A DNA stretch of 64,000 nt from Streptomyces endocoffeicus (GTDB taxonomy: Bacteria; Actinomycetota; Actinomycetes; Streptomycetales; Streptomycetaceae). Below the pieces are notes generated by a model. It had not been told where the DNA came from and searched no databases. It saw only the letters and a list, made by a program, of their open reading frames with translations. The position numbers were made by a program, and so were the translations under genes. The DNA lies in the NCBI RefSeq assembly GCF_016741935.1, contig NZ_JAERRG010000001.1, positions 186,001 through 250,000 on the forward strand. The letters run 5' to 3'. Below are positions 51,858 through 60,479 of the stretch, piece after piece (position 1 is the stretch's first letter; the number at the start of each line of letters is the position of its first letter).

Positions 51858-52887
51858 GCCGGAGTCGTCCCGTGGCCGGCCGACGGTGGTGCGCATGCGC
51901 GACGTGGCCGCCGTCGTCGGTGTGTCCGTCAAGACCGTGTCCAACGTCGTCAATGCCACCGGGCAGGTGAACGAGGCGACCGTCCGAGCCGTGCGCGCCG
52001 CGGTCGAGGAGCTCGGCTACCGCCCCAACCCCCTGGCCCGCGGCCTCAATTCGAGGGCGACGGACACGGTGACGCTCGCCCTGCCGGGCCTCGGGTACGG
52101 CTACTGCGCGCCCCTCGCCGCCGCGGTCTTCGATCTCGCGGAGGCCGAGGGCATCAGCGTGGTGATGGAGCCCACCGGTGGCGATCGCGAGCGGGAGCTG
52201 GAGGTGCTGCGCAATCGCGGGGGCCTCTCGGACGGTGTGCTGCTGATGCCGACCGCGATCACCGCGCGGGACCTGAAGGGCCTGCCGTCCCCCGGCCCCG
52301 CGGTGCTGCTCGGATCGCGCCGGGTGGAGGGCCCCTTCGACAGCGTCACGTCGCGGGACACCCTCGCGGCCGAGGCCGCGGTGCGGCTGCTTCTCGACCG
52401 TGGCGCCTCGCGCGTCGTGCTGCTGGGCGGTGAGCGGAAGGCGGGCGGCGACAGTGCGGCCGCCCTGCGCACCGACGGATACCGGCGCGCGCTGACGGCG
52501 GCGGGGCGGAAGTCCGACCCGTCTCTCGTCGTGGAGACGTCACAGCCCTCCCGGGGCGACGGGCATGCGGCGATCGCCCAACTCCTGGGCGGGAAAACGC
52601 CGTTCGACGCGGTGCTCGCGCTCGAGGAGCCGCTCGCGCACGGCGCGTTGCACGCGCTGCGCAGGGCCGGCCGGGACGTACCGGGGCAGGTCCAGGTCGT
52701 CGCGTTCGGCAACGACGAGGACGCGGAGTACTCCTCGCCCGGCCTGACGACCGTCCGGGCCGATGTCCGCACGATCGCCCGGCGCGCGCTCGACCTGCTC
52801 ACGGCGCGGGTCCGGGAGGGCGCCCGCCCGCGGAGCCACGTCGAGGTGCCGCTCACCATAACCGAACGCGAGTCAACATTTTCCTAA
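51844..52887 (+). CDS. LacI-family transcriptional regulator (second of a tandem pair)
   Basis: A 347-residue protein. HTH: MRDVAAVVGVSVKTVSNVVN and LGYRPNPLARGLNSRATDTV; effector domain: DAVLALEEPLAHGALHALRR and VQVVAFGNDEDAEYSSPGLT. The start is uncertain: TTG 51844 is 9 nt after GGGAG, GTG 51850 is in frame, and ATG 51895 begins right at the HTH. It is not a close copy of its upstream neighbour. A perfect 21-bp palindrome lies 53 bp after its stop, in front of the transporter gene. Confidence 0.9.
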   Translation: MPVNEPESSRGRPTVVRMRDVAAVVGVSVKTVSNVVNATGQVNEATVRAVRAAVEELGYRPNPLARGLNSRATDTVTLALPGLGYGYCAPLAAAVFDLAEAEGISVVMEPTGGDRERELEVLRNRGGLSDGVLLMPTAITARDLKGLPSPGPAVLLGSRRVEGPFDSVTSRDTLAAEAAVRLLLDRGASRVVLLGGERKAGGDSAAALRTDGYRRALTAAGRKSDPSLVVETSQPSRGDGHAAIAQLLGGKTPFDAVLALEEPLAHGALHALRRAGRDVPGQVQVVAFGNDEDAEYSSPGLTTVRADVRTIARRALDLLTARVREGARPRSHVEVPLTITERESTFS

Positions 52888-52897
52888 CGCCCGGTCA

Positions 52898-52960
52898 TTG
52901 ACGGCGAACGTCAGGCGGTCCTACCGTTCCACGGCAATGCAACGGTTACCGTAACCGTTG
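52898..52960 (+). promoter_or_regulatory. Promoter and LacI operator of the transporter operon
   Basis: A possible -35 TTGACG (52898-52903) and -10 TACCGT (52922-52927) are 18 bp apart. The perfect 21-bp palindrome at 52940-52960 (arms CAACGGTTAC and GTAACCGTTG, centre C) overlaps the expected transcription start. It is a textbook place for LacI-type repression of the operon starting at 52983. Confidence 0.75.
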
Positions 52961-52982
52961 GAATCCTCAGTGGAGCCGCCGT

Positions 52983-54350
52983 ATGCCAAGGCCAGACCCA
53001 CCTCGGATCACCCCCGCCGCGCGTCGTACCGTGCTCGCCGGCTTCCTCGGTTCGACCTTCGAGTGGTTCGACTTCGGGCTCTACGGAACCACCGCGGCAC
53101 TCGTCTTCGGCCACGTCTTCTTCCCGGCGCAGAGCAGCGCGATCGGCTCCCTGCTGGCCCTCACGACGACCGCCGTCGGGTTCTTCGCCCGGCCCATCGG
53201 CGGCCTGGTCTTCGGGCACTTCGGCGACCGGGTCGGCCGCAAGAAGCTCCTGATTCTCACGATGCTGCTCATGGGCATCCCGACGTTTGTGATCGGCCTG
53301 CTGCCCGGTTACGCCACGATCGGCGCGGCCGCCCCCGTCATCCTGCTGTTCCTGCGCGTACTGCAGGGCATCGGCCTCGGCGGCGAGTACGCCGGTGCCG
53401 CGCTCGCCACGATCGAGTCGGTGCCGAAGGAGCGGCGCGGCTTCTTCGGCTCCATCCCGCAACTCGGCAATCCCGTGGGCGGCATCTTCAGCAGCGGGCT
53501 GGTGCTGCTGTGCACCTGGCTCTCCACGGGCACGCAGTACGAGGACTGGGTGTGGCGGGTCCCGTTCCTGCTCAGCGGAGTCCTGCTCGTCTACACCCTC
53601 GTGGTGCGCACACGCCTCGCCGAGAGCGGGGACTTCATACGCCTTCAGAAGAAGCGCGGGGTGGAGAGGGCGCCGCTGATCACGCTCCTGCGCGACCACT
53701 GGGCGCCGCTGCTCCTCGCGCTGGGCGCGCGTTCGGCCGATGCCATCACGGGCAATGTCGTCGGGCCTGTGGTGACGGCGTACATCGTCACCTACCTGCA
53801 CCGGAGCGACAGCATCGGGATCGTCGGAACGATGATCCCGAGCATCATCTGCCTGCCGCTGATGCTCTACCTCGGCAGGGTCGGTGACCGGTTCGGGGTG
53901 CGCCGCACCTTCGTGTGGAGTGTGCTGTCGATGGCCGTGACCACCTTCCCCCTGTTCGCTCTGCTGCAGACCGGGACGCTCTTCTGGATGGTGCTCGGGA
54001 TCACGCTCTTCCGGCTGTGCAACTCGGCCCAATTCGCCGTCCAGAGCACGTTCTTGGCCGAGCTGTTCCCCACCGAGGTGCGCTACACGGCGGTGTCGTT
54101 CGTCTACCAGGTCGGCTCGATCCTCGGCGGTCTCACCCCGCCGGTCGCGTACGCCATGCTCGTGGCGTCCGACGGCTCGCCGTGGTGGCTGGCCCTCACC
54201 GTGGTCGTCTCGGTTCTGTTCAGCGCTGCCTGCGCGGCCGTCATCGGCCTGCGGATCTCCCGCGCCGACGTCCGTATCACCGACGGCCCGTCGACCAACG
54301 GCCCGTCGACCGACGGCGCCGCCCTCGCCGAAAGGACCACTCGAGCGTGA
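52983..54350 (+). CDS. MHS-family MFS transporter (metabolite:H+ symporter)
   Basis: A 455-residue, 12-helix transporter. GFLGSTFEWFDFGLYGTTAA in helix 1, RPIGGLVFGHFGDRVGRKKL in loop 2-3 and LQGIGLGGEYAGAALATIES are MHS (KgtP/ShiA/ProP) signatures. Members import organic acids, shikimate-like or betaine-like compounds rather than sugars, so a uronate or sugar-acid substrate is plausible. The tail has a short DGPSTNGPSTDGA repeat. It overlaps the sulfatase start by 4 bp. Confidence 0.9.
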   Translation: MPRPDPPRITPAARRTVLAGFLGSTFEWFDFGLYGTTAALVFGHVFFPAQSSAIGSLLALTTTAVGFFARPIGGLVFGHFGDRVGRKKLLILTMLLMGIPTFVIGLLPGYATIGAAAPVILLFLRVLQGIGLGGEYAGAALATIESVPKERRGFFGSIPQLGNPVGGIFSSGLVLLCTWLSTGTQYEDWVWRVPFLLSGVLLVYTLVVRTRLAESGDFIRLQKKRGVERAPLITLLRDHWAPLLLALGARSADAITGNVVGPVVTAYIVTYLHRSDSIGIVGTMIPSIICLPLMLYLGRVGDRFGVRRTFVWSVLSMAVTTFPLFALLQTGTLFWMVLGITLFRLCNSAQFAVQSTFLAELFPTEVRYTAVSFVYQVGSILGGLTPPVAYAMLVASDGSPWWLALTVVVSVLFSAACAAVIGLRISRADVRITDGPSTNGPSTDGAALAERTTRA

Positions 54351-55879
54351 CCGCGTGCCACCGGCCCGACATCGTCCTCGTCCTGACCGACCAGCACCGT
54401 GCCGACGTCAGCGCCCGTGAGGGATTCCCGCTGGACACCACGCCGTTCCTCGACGAGCTGGGACGCTCCGGGGCCTGGTTCGACCGCGCCTACACGACCT
54501 CACCGCTGTGCTGCCCCGCGCGCACCAGCCTGCTGACCGGACGGTTCCCCAGCGCGCACCGCGTGACCCAGAACCCGGCGAATCCGCTCGCGGTCCGCGA
54601 CGCCGATCTCTTCAGTGAGGCCCGCGCCGCCGGTTACGCCACGGCGATGATCGGCAAGAACCACACCTATCTCGACTCCTCGTCCGTGGACCACTGGGTC
54701 GAGTTCACGCATGACGGCCAAGTGGCCACTCCCTCACAGGCGTTGAACAAGGAGTTCGACAAGTGGCTGGCGGCGCTGCGGCACCGCACCCACGAGAAGC
54801 CCACGCCGTTCCCGGTCGAGGCCCAGAACCCGCACCGTATCGTCGACGAAGCGCTGGCCTGGGTGGCCGGTGTCCCGGAGGACCGGCCGTTCCTGCTGAC
54901 GGTGTCCATCCCCGAGCCGCACAATCCGTATCAGGTGCCCGAGCCCTACTTCTCGCTGTTCCCCGAGGAGTCGCTGCCGCCGACCCGCACCGGGGCCGAG
55001 GTACTGGAGGGGAAGTCCTTCCCCTGGCAGTACCTGCGCAGTCTGGGCGAGCACGCGGTGGCCGACTACGCGGGAGCCATCGCCCCGTCGCGCTCCAACT
55101 ACTTCGGCATGCTGCGGCTCATCGACGACGAACTGCGGCGTCTGCTCGCGGGGTTGGAGAGCCGGCACCGCGTACGCGAACGCGTCGTCGTCGCCACCGC
55201 GGACCACGGCGACTTCGTCGGCGAGTACGGACTGGTGCGCAAGGGCGCCGAGATCCCGGACATCCTGGCCAGAGTCCCCCTGGTCGTCAACGGGGACGCG
55301 GTGCGGCCCGCCGGCACGCCGCGTCCGGAGCACGTCTCGCTCGCGGACCTCATGCCCACACTCTGCGAGGCGATGGGGCGCGAGCTGCCCGACGGCGTGC
55401 AGGGGCGCAGCCTGTGGCCGTTGCTGACCGGACGCCCCTTCCCGGCGGAGGAGTTCAGCAGCGCCTACGTGGAACAGGGCATGGGAGGACTCCCGTACGG
55501 GCCGGAGGACGTGGCCGACCAGATGCCCGGACTCATCTTCGACGGCCCGGACGGCGAGCCCCGCTGGGATGAGCTCAACGCGGCCACGCAGAGCGGACGC
55601 CGCCGCAAGGTCCGCAGCGGGGACTGGACCCTGTACGCCGACATCGTCGGGGACTTCCGTCTGTACAACCTGCGCGAGGACCCGCTGGAACTGGTGGACC
55701 GCTGGTCGGACCCGGCGGCCGCCGACGAACGGGTCAGGCTGCTGTCCCTGCTGGCCGTATGGCAGATGCGGGCCGAGGACCCGCTGCCGACGGTCCCCGG
55801 CGGCTACCGGCTCAAGCGGGACCCCCGCAACCACCTCGCTCCCTACCGGCATTCCGAGGGAAAGGGACAATCGTCATGA
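54347..55879 (+). CDS. Sulfatase, type I (formylglycine-dependent)
   Basis: A 510-residue sulfatase from a GTG start (AAAGGA 10 nt upstream). The maturation motif is C55-C-P-A-R59 within LCCPARTSLLTGR, so Cys55 becomes formylglycine. Metal ligands are seen in LVLTDQHRAD and VVVATADHGDFVGEYGLVRK. There is no signal peptide, so desulfation should occur in the cytoplasm after uptake. It overlaps both neighbours by 4 bp. The substrate may be a sulfated sugar or a phosphonate/choline-type ester. Confidence 0.92.
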   Translation: MTACHRPDIVLVLTDQHRADVSAREGFPLDTTPFLDELGRSGAWFDRAYTTSPLCCPARTSLLTGRFPSAHRVTQNPANPLAVRDADLFSEARAAGYATAMIGKNHTYLDSSSVDHWVEFTHDGQVATPSQALNKEFDKWLAALRHRTHEKPTPFPVEAQNPHRIVDEALAWVAGVPEDRPFLLTVSIPEPHNPYQVPEPYFSLFPEESLPPTRTGAEVLEGKSFPWQYLRSLGEHAVADYAGAIAPSRSNYFGMLRLIDDELRRLLAGLESRHRVRERVVVATADHGDFVGEYGLVRKGAEIPDILARVPLVVNGDAVRPAGTPRPEHVSLADLMPTLCEAMGRELPDGVQGRSLWPLLTGRPFPAEEFSSAYVEQGMGGLPYGPEDVADQMPGLIFDGPDGEPRWDELNAATQSGRRRKVRSGDWTLYADIVGDFRLYNLREDPLELVDRWSDPAAADERVRLLSLLAVWQMRAEDPLPTVPGGYRLKRDPRNHLAPYRHSEGKGQSS

Positions 55880-57741
55880 GACAGCGACGGCACCCGCGTG
55901 CCGGAAGAACCAGCAGGACCGGAAGAACCGGAAGAACCGGAGGAGCCCGGTGGGCGCTGGGGCTCCTCCTCGCCCTGCTGCTGACGGCCATGACCACCGC
56001 CGTCCAGCCGCTCACCGCCGCGGCGAACGACCCGGGCGACAGCTTCTACACCAGGGCGTCGAGCAATGAGTTCCTCGCCTACTCCCGCATCATCCGCCTC
56101 CAGCACAGCGGTTCCGCCAACGGGACGCTCATCGGCACCTTCGAGCACGCGGCCAAGGACGGCACCGCGTCCGACTTCGTCATCCGCACCTCGAAGGACG
56201 ACGGCAGGACATGGAAGACGCTCGCGACGCTGGACGACCCGCTGGAAGGCGAGAACCACCCGTCGGACCAGTTCTGGCAGCCGTTCCTCTTCGAACTCCC
56301 CAGGAAGATGGGCGAGTTCCCGGCGGGCACCCTGCTGCTGGCCGGCAACATCGCGCCCAGCGAGAAGGTCCGTACCGACTTCGTCCTGTGGCGGAGCACG
56401 GACCACGGGGCGCACTGGACCTTCCAGTCGATCCTGCAGACCGGTGGCGGCAGCGTCGGCGCACCGCACGGCGGATCCGGAGTCTGGGAGCCGTTCCTGA
56501 CCGTCGACGGCGCCGGCCGCCTGGCCATGTACTTCTCCGATGAGCGGCGCGAGCCCGAATACGCCCAGATCATCGCCCATGTGGTGTCGAACGACGGCGG
56601 TGTCACCTGGAGCGCGCGCCCCGACGGATCCACGAACTTCGCACCCGGACTCGTCGTCGATGTCCGGAGTGATGTGGACACCGACCGTCCGGGGATGCCG
56701 ACCGTCGCCACGCTGCCGGACGGGCGGATGGTCATGGCGTACGAGATCTGCGGCGCGGGCCGCAACTGCGAAGCCCATACGAAGACGTCCACCGACGGGG
56801 GTGCGACCTGGGGCGCCGGACCCTCGGACCTCGGAAAGATGGCCGTCACGTCCGACGGCCGGTACCTCGGGAGCAGCCCGTACATCGTGTGGAGCCCGGC
56901 GGGCGGCCCCTCGGGACGGCTGCTGCTGACCGGGATGCGGACCCGCTTCACCGAAACGAACGCCTTCAGTCCCGAGGACCGGCAGGCCGTCTTCATCAAC
57001 GACCCCGACCTGTCCGGGCCCTGGTCCTGGACCCCGGCGCCCTTCGGGCCGGTCGCCGACCCCGCCCAGAACTGCAGCACCAGCTACAGCCCGCACCTGC
57101 TCCTGGACGCCTCGGGCAGGACGGTCCGCTTCACCACCGCGACCGCCACCGGGCCGACCGGCTGCATGGAGGCCACCGCGGTGGCCGGCACCGGGGTTCT
57201 GCCCTACTCCGATGCCTTCGCGAGGGGGAGGTCCGGCTGGGTCGACTACGGGGGCTGCTGGGCGACGTCGGGCGGTGTCCTGTCCGAGACGTGCGGTGGC
57301 ACCGGCGGGAACAAGTCGATCGCGGGCTCCACCGGGTGGACCGACTACCGCCTCACGGGCGACGTACGCATCGACGGCGGAGCGCAGGCCGGATTCATCG
57401 TGCGGGCGTCCGACCCGGGCAAGGGGGCCGACGCCCTCGACGGCTACTACGTCGGTGTGTCTTCGCAACGGATCGTCCTCGGCAGGCAGAACGGTGCCTG
57501 GAAGGAGCTGGCGCGGACGGACATCCCGGGCGGCCTGTCCCCCGGGACGTGGTACCACCTGACGGTGAAGGCGGTGGGCTGCACCCTCACGGTGACCGGC
57601 CGGCCCTCGGCCTCCACCGCCACGCCGGTCGGCTTCACCCACAGGGATCCGGACTGTTCCTTCACCCGGGGCGCGATCGGGGTACGCGACCAGGCCGCGA
57701 CCGCGAGCTGGCGGCATGTGACCGTCACCAGGAGCGGCTGA
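55876..57741 (+). CDS. Secreted sialidase-fold (BNR/Asp-box) glycosidase-like protein
   Basis: A 621-residue exported protein. Signal peptide about 24-50 after an unusual basic SRTGRTGRTGG repeat. The beta-propeller shows four Asp boxes: SKDDGRTW (106-113), STDHGAHW, SNDGGVTW and STDGGATW. The fold occurs in sialidases (GH33) and exo-arabinanases (GH93), which cannot be told apart here. A C-terminal domain from about 450 (WVDYGGCWATSGGVLSETCG, GYYVGVSSQRIVLGRQNGAW) is a laminin-G/DUF1080-like sandwich. It likely releases the sugar that the rest of the locus imports. Confidence 0.85.
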   Translation: MRQRRHPRAGRTSRTGRTGRTGGARWALGLLLALLLTAMTTAVQPLTAAANDPGDSFYTRASSNEFLAYSRIIRLQHSGSANGTLIGTFEHAAKDGTASDFVIRTSKDDGRTWKTLATLDDPLEGENHPSDQFWQPFLFELPRKMGEFPAGTLLLAGNIAPSEKVRTDFVLWRSTDHGAHWTFQSILQTGGGSVGAPHGGSGVWEPFLTVDGAGRLAMYFSDERREPEYAQIIAHVVSNDGGVTWSARPDGSTNFAPGLVVDVRSDVDTDRPGMPTVATLPDGRMVMAYEICGAGRNCEAHTKTSTDGGATWGAGPSDLGKMAVTSDGRYLGSSPYIVWSPAGGPSGRLLLTGMRTRFTETNAFSPEDRQAVFINDPDLSGPWSWTPAPFGPVADPAQNCSTSYSPHLLLDASGRTVRFTTATATGPTGCMEATAVAGTGVLPYSDAFARGRSGWVDYGGCWATSGGVLSETCGGTGGNKSIAGSTGWTDYRLTGDVRIDGGAQAGFIVRASDPGKGADALDGYYVGVSSQRIVLGRQNGAWKELARTDIPGGLSPGTWYHLTVKAVGCTLTVTGRPSASTATPVGFTHRDPDCSFTRGAIGVRDQAATASWRHVTVTRSG

Positions 57742-57782
57742 GCGCCCGTGCGCCGAGGGACCGTCCTTCGTCCGGCGGCCCC

Positions 57783-57863
57783 TCGGTCCGGATCGGCCAA
57801 GAATCGGTCCGGACCGGCGAAAGTCGGTCTGGACCGGCGAAAGTCGGTCCGGATCAGCGGAAG
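57783..57863. repeat. Tandem 20-bp repeat, four units
   Basis: Four head-to-tail copies of about TCGGTCCGGACCGGCGAAAG start at 57783, 57804, 57824 and 57844. Units 2 and 3 differ by one base; units 1 and 4 are more diverged. GGTCCGGACC inside the unit is self-complementary. The array sits between convergent genes and its last unit contains the stop region of the LacI gene. It may act as a bidirectional terminator. Confidence 0.8.
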
Positions 57864-58897
57864 AGCTCTTGGCGCCCGCCATTCGTGGACTCCCGGGCGT
57901 GCAGCCAGTGCGGAGCCGTGTGCACCTCGAACGGCAGGGGTACGTCCGAGCGGATGCGGGCCGCCAGGCACTTCACGGCGAGCGAGGCGATCGCGGCCTT
58001 GTCGGGGACCACGGAGGTCAGGGACGGCGTGTTGTAGAGCGCCTCGTCGGAGCCGTCGATGCTCGCCACGGCGACGTCGTCCGGGATGTGCGACCCCGCT
58101 TCGAACAGGGCCCGCTGGGCGCCGACCGCCAGCAGGTCGCTGAAGCAGAAGACCGCGTCCGGCCGCACGCCGGCCGGCAGGGCGGCGAGAGCGCGCATCG
58201 CCAGCAGGCCGTTGTGCCGGTCGAACTCCTTGACGGAGGGGGCGAGCCGGGGGTCGTACGTCAGCCCGGCTTCGTGCAGGGCGAGCTGGAAGCCCTCCAG
58301 GCGCTGACGGCTGGTCGCCGACGCCTGCCGGTCCACGCCGATGGCGGCGATCCGCGTACGGCCGAGGCCGGCCAGGTGCGCGGTGGCCTCGCGCGCCGCC
58401 GCGACGTTGTCGATCAGGACGTGGTCGGCTCCCACCTGGTCGCGTTCGTAGCTGCGCTCGCCGAGCAGGACCAGCGGGAACTCGTTGGCCACGGCCGCGA
58501 GTTCGTCGGGCGAGACACCCAGGGGCGACAGGATCACGCCGTCCAGCAGGGACGCGCCGACGCCGGTCGCCAGGCGCAGTTCCTCCGTCGCGTCGCCCGA
58601 CGTCTCCTCGATCAGGACCGTCAAGCCCAGCTGCGCGGCCTCGGCCCGTACGTGCTGGGCGAGTTCGGCGAAGTACGGCGTGGCCAGATCCGGGACGGCG
58701 AGGCCGATCAGGCCGCTGTGCCCGGTGCGCAGGCGTCGGGCCGACGGGTTCGGCCGGTAGCCGAGTTCGTGCACGGCCTTCAGTACGCGCTTCCGCGTGG
58801 CCTCGGACACTCGGGGAGCATCGCGTACAACGTTGGACACGGTCTTGATCGAAACCCCTGCCCGCTCCGCCACGTCCTTGAGTGTCACCGCGGCCAC
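57854..58897 (-). CDS. LacI-family transcriptional regulator (third)
   Basis: A 347-residue regulator. The GTG at 58897 is preferred because GAGGGGG lies 8 nt upstream and the protein then opens directly with the HTH (AAVTLKDVAERAGVSIKTVS, LGYRPNPSARRLRTGHSG). An ATG at 58930 and an open frame to 58990 also exist. Effector domain: VAVASIDGSDEALYNTPSLT. It is divergent from the Gfo/Idh gene with operators in the gap, and it is different from the two tandem LacI proteins. Confidence 0.92.
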   Translation of the reverse strand: MAAVTLKDVAERAGVSIKTVSNVVRDAPRVSEATRKRVLKAVHELGYRPNPSARRLRTGHSGLIGLAVPDLATPYFAELAQHVRAEAAQLGLTVLIEETSGDATEELRLATGVGASLLDGVILSPLGVSPDELAAVANEFPLVLLGERSYERDQVGADHVLIDNVAAAREATAHLAGLGRTRIAAIGVDRQASATSRQRLEGFQLALHEAGLTYDPRLAPSVKEFDRHNGLLAMRALAALPAGVRPDAVFCFSDLLAVGAQRALFEAGSHIPDDVAVASIDGSDEALYNTPSLTSVVPDKAAIASLAVKCLAARIRSDVPLPFEVHTAPHWLHARESTNGGRQELFR

Positions 58898-58994
58898 TGA
58901 CCGAACCCCCTCACCTGTGTTTCTCCGCATTATGCACCGGCTTCGGCGGGCTGTCAGCGCCGGGACGGCTCGGAATCCCGTTCCTGACAAGGGG

Positions 58995-59055
58995 TTGACC
59001 GTGGCGAGATTTCGCGGTTACAACGTTGGAACCAATCGATAGCAAGCGGTTGCTA
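58995..59055 (+). promoter_or_regulatory. Promoter with two LacI-type operators before the oxidoreductase/importer operon
   Basis: A possible -35 TTGACC is at 58995-59000. GGTTACAACGTTGGAACC (59016-59033, 16 of 18 symmetric) and TAGCAAGCGGTTGCTA (59040-59055, central CG) are two LacI/GalR-style palindromes 23-24 bp apart. They overlap the -10 and start regions of the operon beginning at 59161 and could bind the divergent LacI protein cooperatively. Confidence 0.7.
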
Positions 59056-59160
59056 CCGGAGGCGTCACGCGGGCGGCCGACGGCTGTCCGTCGGACGGTC
59101 CGGGCTGCCCGCCCGTGCCCATGGCGCCGCGCTCACCACCCACCTCATGAGAGGGTCCGC

Positions 59161-60309
59161 ATGTCTTCGCACCACTCCACCACCCCACTGCGCACCGCCG
59201 TGGTCGGCACCGGAGGCATCGCGCGCTCCAGCCATCTGCCCGCGCTGCGGACGCTGGCCGACGCGGGCGAGGTGGAGATCGTCGCCGCCGTCGACGTCGA
59301 CGTGGACGCGGTGCGCGCGTTCGCCGCCGGCGCCGGGATCCCGTACGCCTCGACGGACCTCGACGCGACCCTGGCCGAACTGCGCCCGGACCTCGTGGTG
59401 CTGTGCACCCCGCCCGCCGTGCACCGCGACCAGGCGGTGGCCGCTCTGAAGGCGGGCGCCTGGGTGTGGTGCGAGAAGCCGCCGTGCCCGTCCCTCGCCG
59501 ACTTCGACGCGATCGAGGCCGCCGAGAAGGCCGGGGACGCGGGACCGTACGCCTCCATCGTCTTCCAGCACCGCTTCGGCTCCGGCGCACGCCATGTGCG
59601 GCGACTGCTGCGCGAGGGGGCGTTCGGCCGCCCGCTCGTCGCGCACTGTCAGACGACCTGGTACCGGGACACCGCCTACTACTCCGTTCCGTGGCGCGGG
59701 CGGTGGGCCACCGAGGGCGGCGGTCCCGCCATGGGGCACGGCATCCACCAGATGGATCTGCTGCTCGACCTGATGGGTCCCTGGAGCGAGGTGCGGGGGA
59801 TGGCGGCGCGGCTCGTGCACGACGTGGAGACCGAGGACGTGTCCACGGCACAGGTGCGGTTCGCGAGCGGTGCCGTGGCCACCGTGGTCAACAGCGTGCT
59901 CAGCCCGGACGAGGTCAGCCGCGTCCGCGTCGACTGCGAGCACGCCACGGTCGAGCTGACCCATCTGTACGGCTACCGCAACGCGGACTGGCGCATCACC
60001 GCGGCCCCCGGCGTCCCCGAGGAGACGGTGGCGGCCTGGCGCGACTTCGGCACGGACGAGCCGAGTTCGCATCTGGCCCAACTCCGGGCCCTCGTGGCCG
60101 ACATCAGGGCGGGACGGCGCCACGCCACCAGCGGTGCGGGCGGGCGTCAGACGCTCGAGTTCATCACCGCCCTGTACAAGTCCGCGTTCACCGGCGCCCC
60201 GGTCCACGCGGGGGAGATCGGCCCCGGCGACCCCTACTACACCGAGCTGCACGGCGGCGCCCAGGGCTGGGCCCCCGCCACCACCCGCACGGAAGAGGCC
60301 CCCGCATGA
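59161..60309 (+). CDS. Gfo/Idh/MocA family oxidoreductase
   Basis: A 382-residue NAD(P)-dependent sugar dehydrogenase. The N-terminal Rossmann fold has AVVGTGGIARSSHLPALRTL and the CEKPPCPS motif with the catalytic-type Lys. The C-terminal domain has HRFGSGARHVRRLLREGAFG and GGGPAMGHGIHQMDLLLDLM, where the His-x-x-x-Asp pattern is typical. GAGAGGG is 8 nt before the ATG at 59161. It oxidises or reduces a sugar or inositol-like ring, and it precedes the importer genes. Confidence 0.92.
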   Translation: MSSHHSTTPLRTAVVGTGGIARSSHLPALRTLADAGEVEIVAAVDVDVDAVRAFAAGAGIPYASTDLDATLAELRPDLVVLCTPPAVHRDQAVAALKAGAWVWCEKPPCPSLADFDAIEAAEKAGDAGPYASIVFQHRFGSGARHVRRLLREGAFGRPLVAHCQTTWYRDTAYYSVPWRGRWATEGGGPAMGHGIHQMDLLLDLMGPWSEVRGMAARLVHDVETEDVSTAQVRFASGAVATVVNSVLSPDEVSRVRVDCEHATVELTHLYGYRNADWRITAAPGVPEETVAAWRDFGTDEPSSHLAQLRALVADIRAGRRHATSGAGGRQTLEFITALYKSAFTGAPVHAGEIGPGDPYYTELHGGAQGWAPATTRTEEAPA

Positions 60310-60401
60310 CGCCCGCACCGACCCACGCCCACCGCGACCGCATCACCGCGCCCCACGAGAAGCCCGTCCGCTCCCCCGCCGACACCCTCCCCCGCGGCTA
60401 G
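60306..60401 (+). CDS. 31-residue ORF overlapping the oxidoreductase stop
   Basis: ATG 60306 overlaps the upstream TGA as ATGA, the pattern used by real genes in this operon. The peptide MTPAPTHAHRDRITAPHEKP ends after 31 residues. It may be a leader or the stump of a deleted operon gene. No family is recognised. Confidence 0.3.
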   Translation: MTPAPTHAHRDRITAPHEKPVRSPADTLPRG

Positions 60402-60479
60402 CCGCCCATCCCGGCATCCAACGCCCGCCACGACTTCCCCCCGCAGCGCCCACTCCCCCTTTCCCCCTGGAAGGCCCCC

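Noticed and set aside
57783..57863. Possible CRISPR array
   Set aside because: The units are directly adjacent with no unique spacers, and no cas genes are present.
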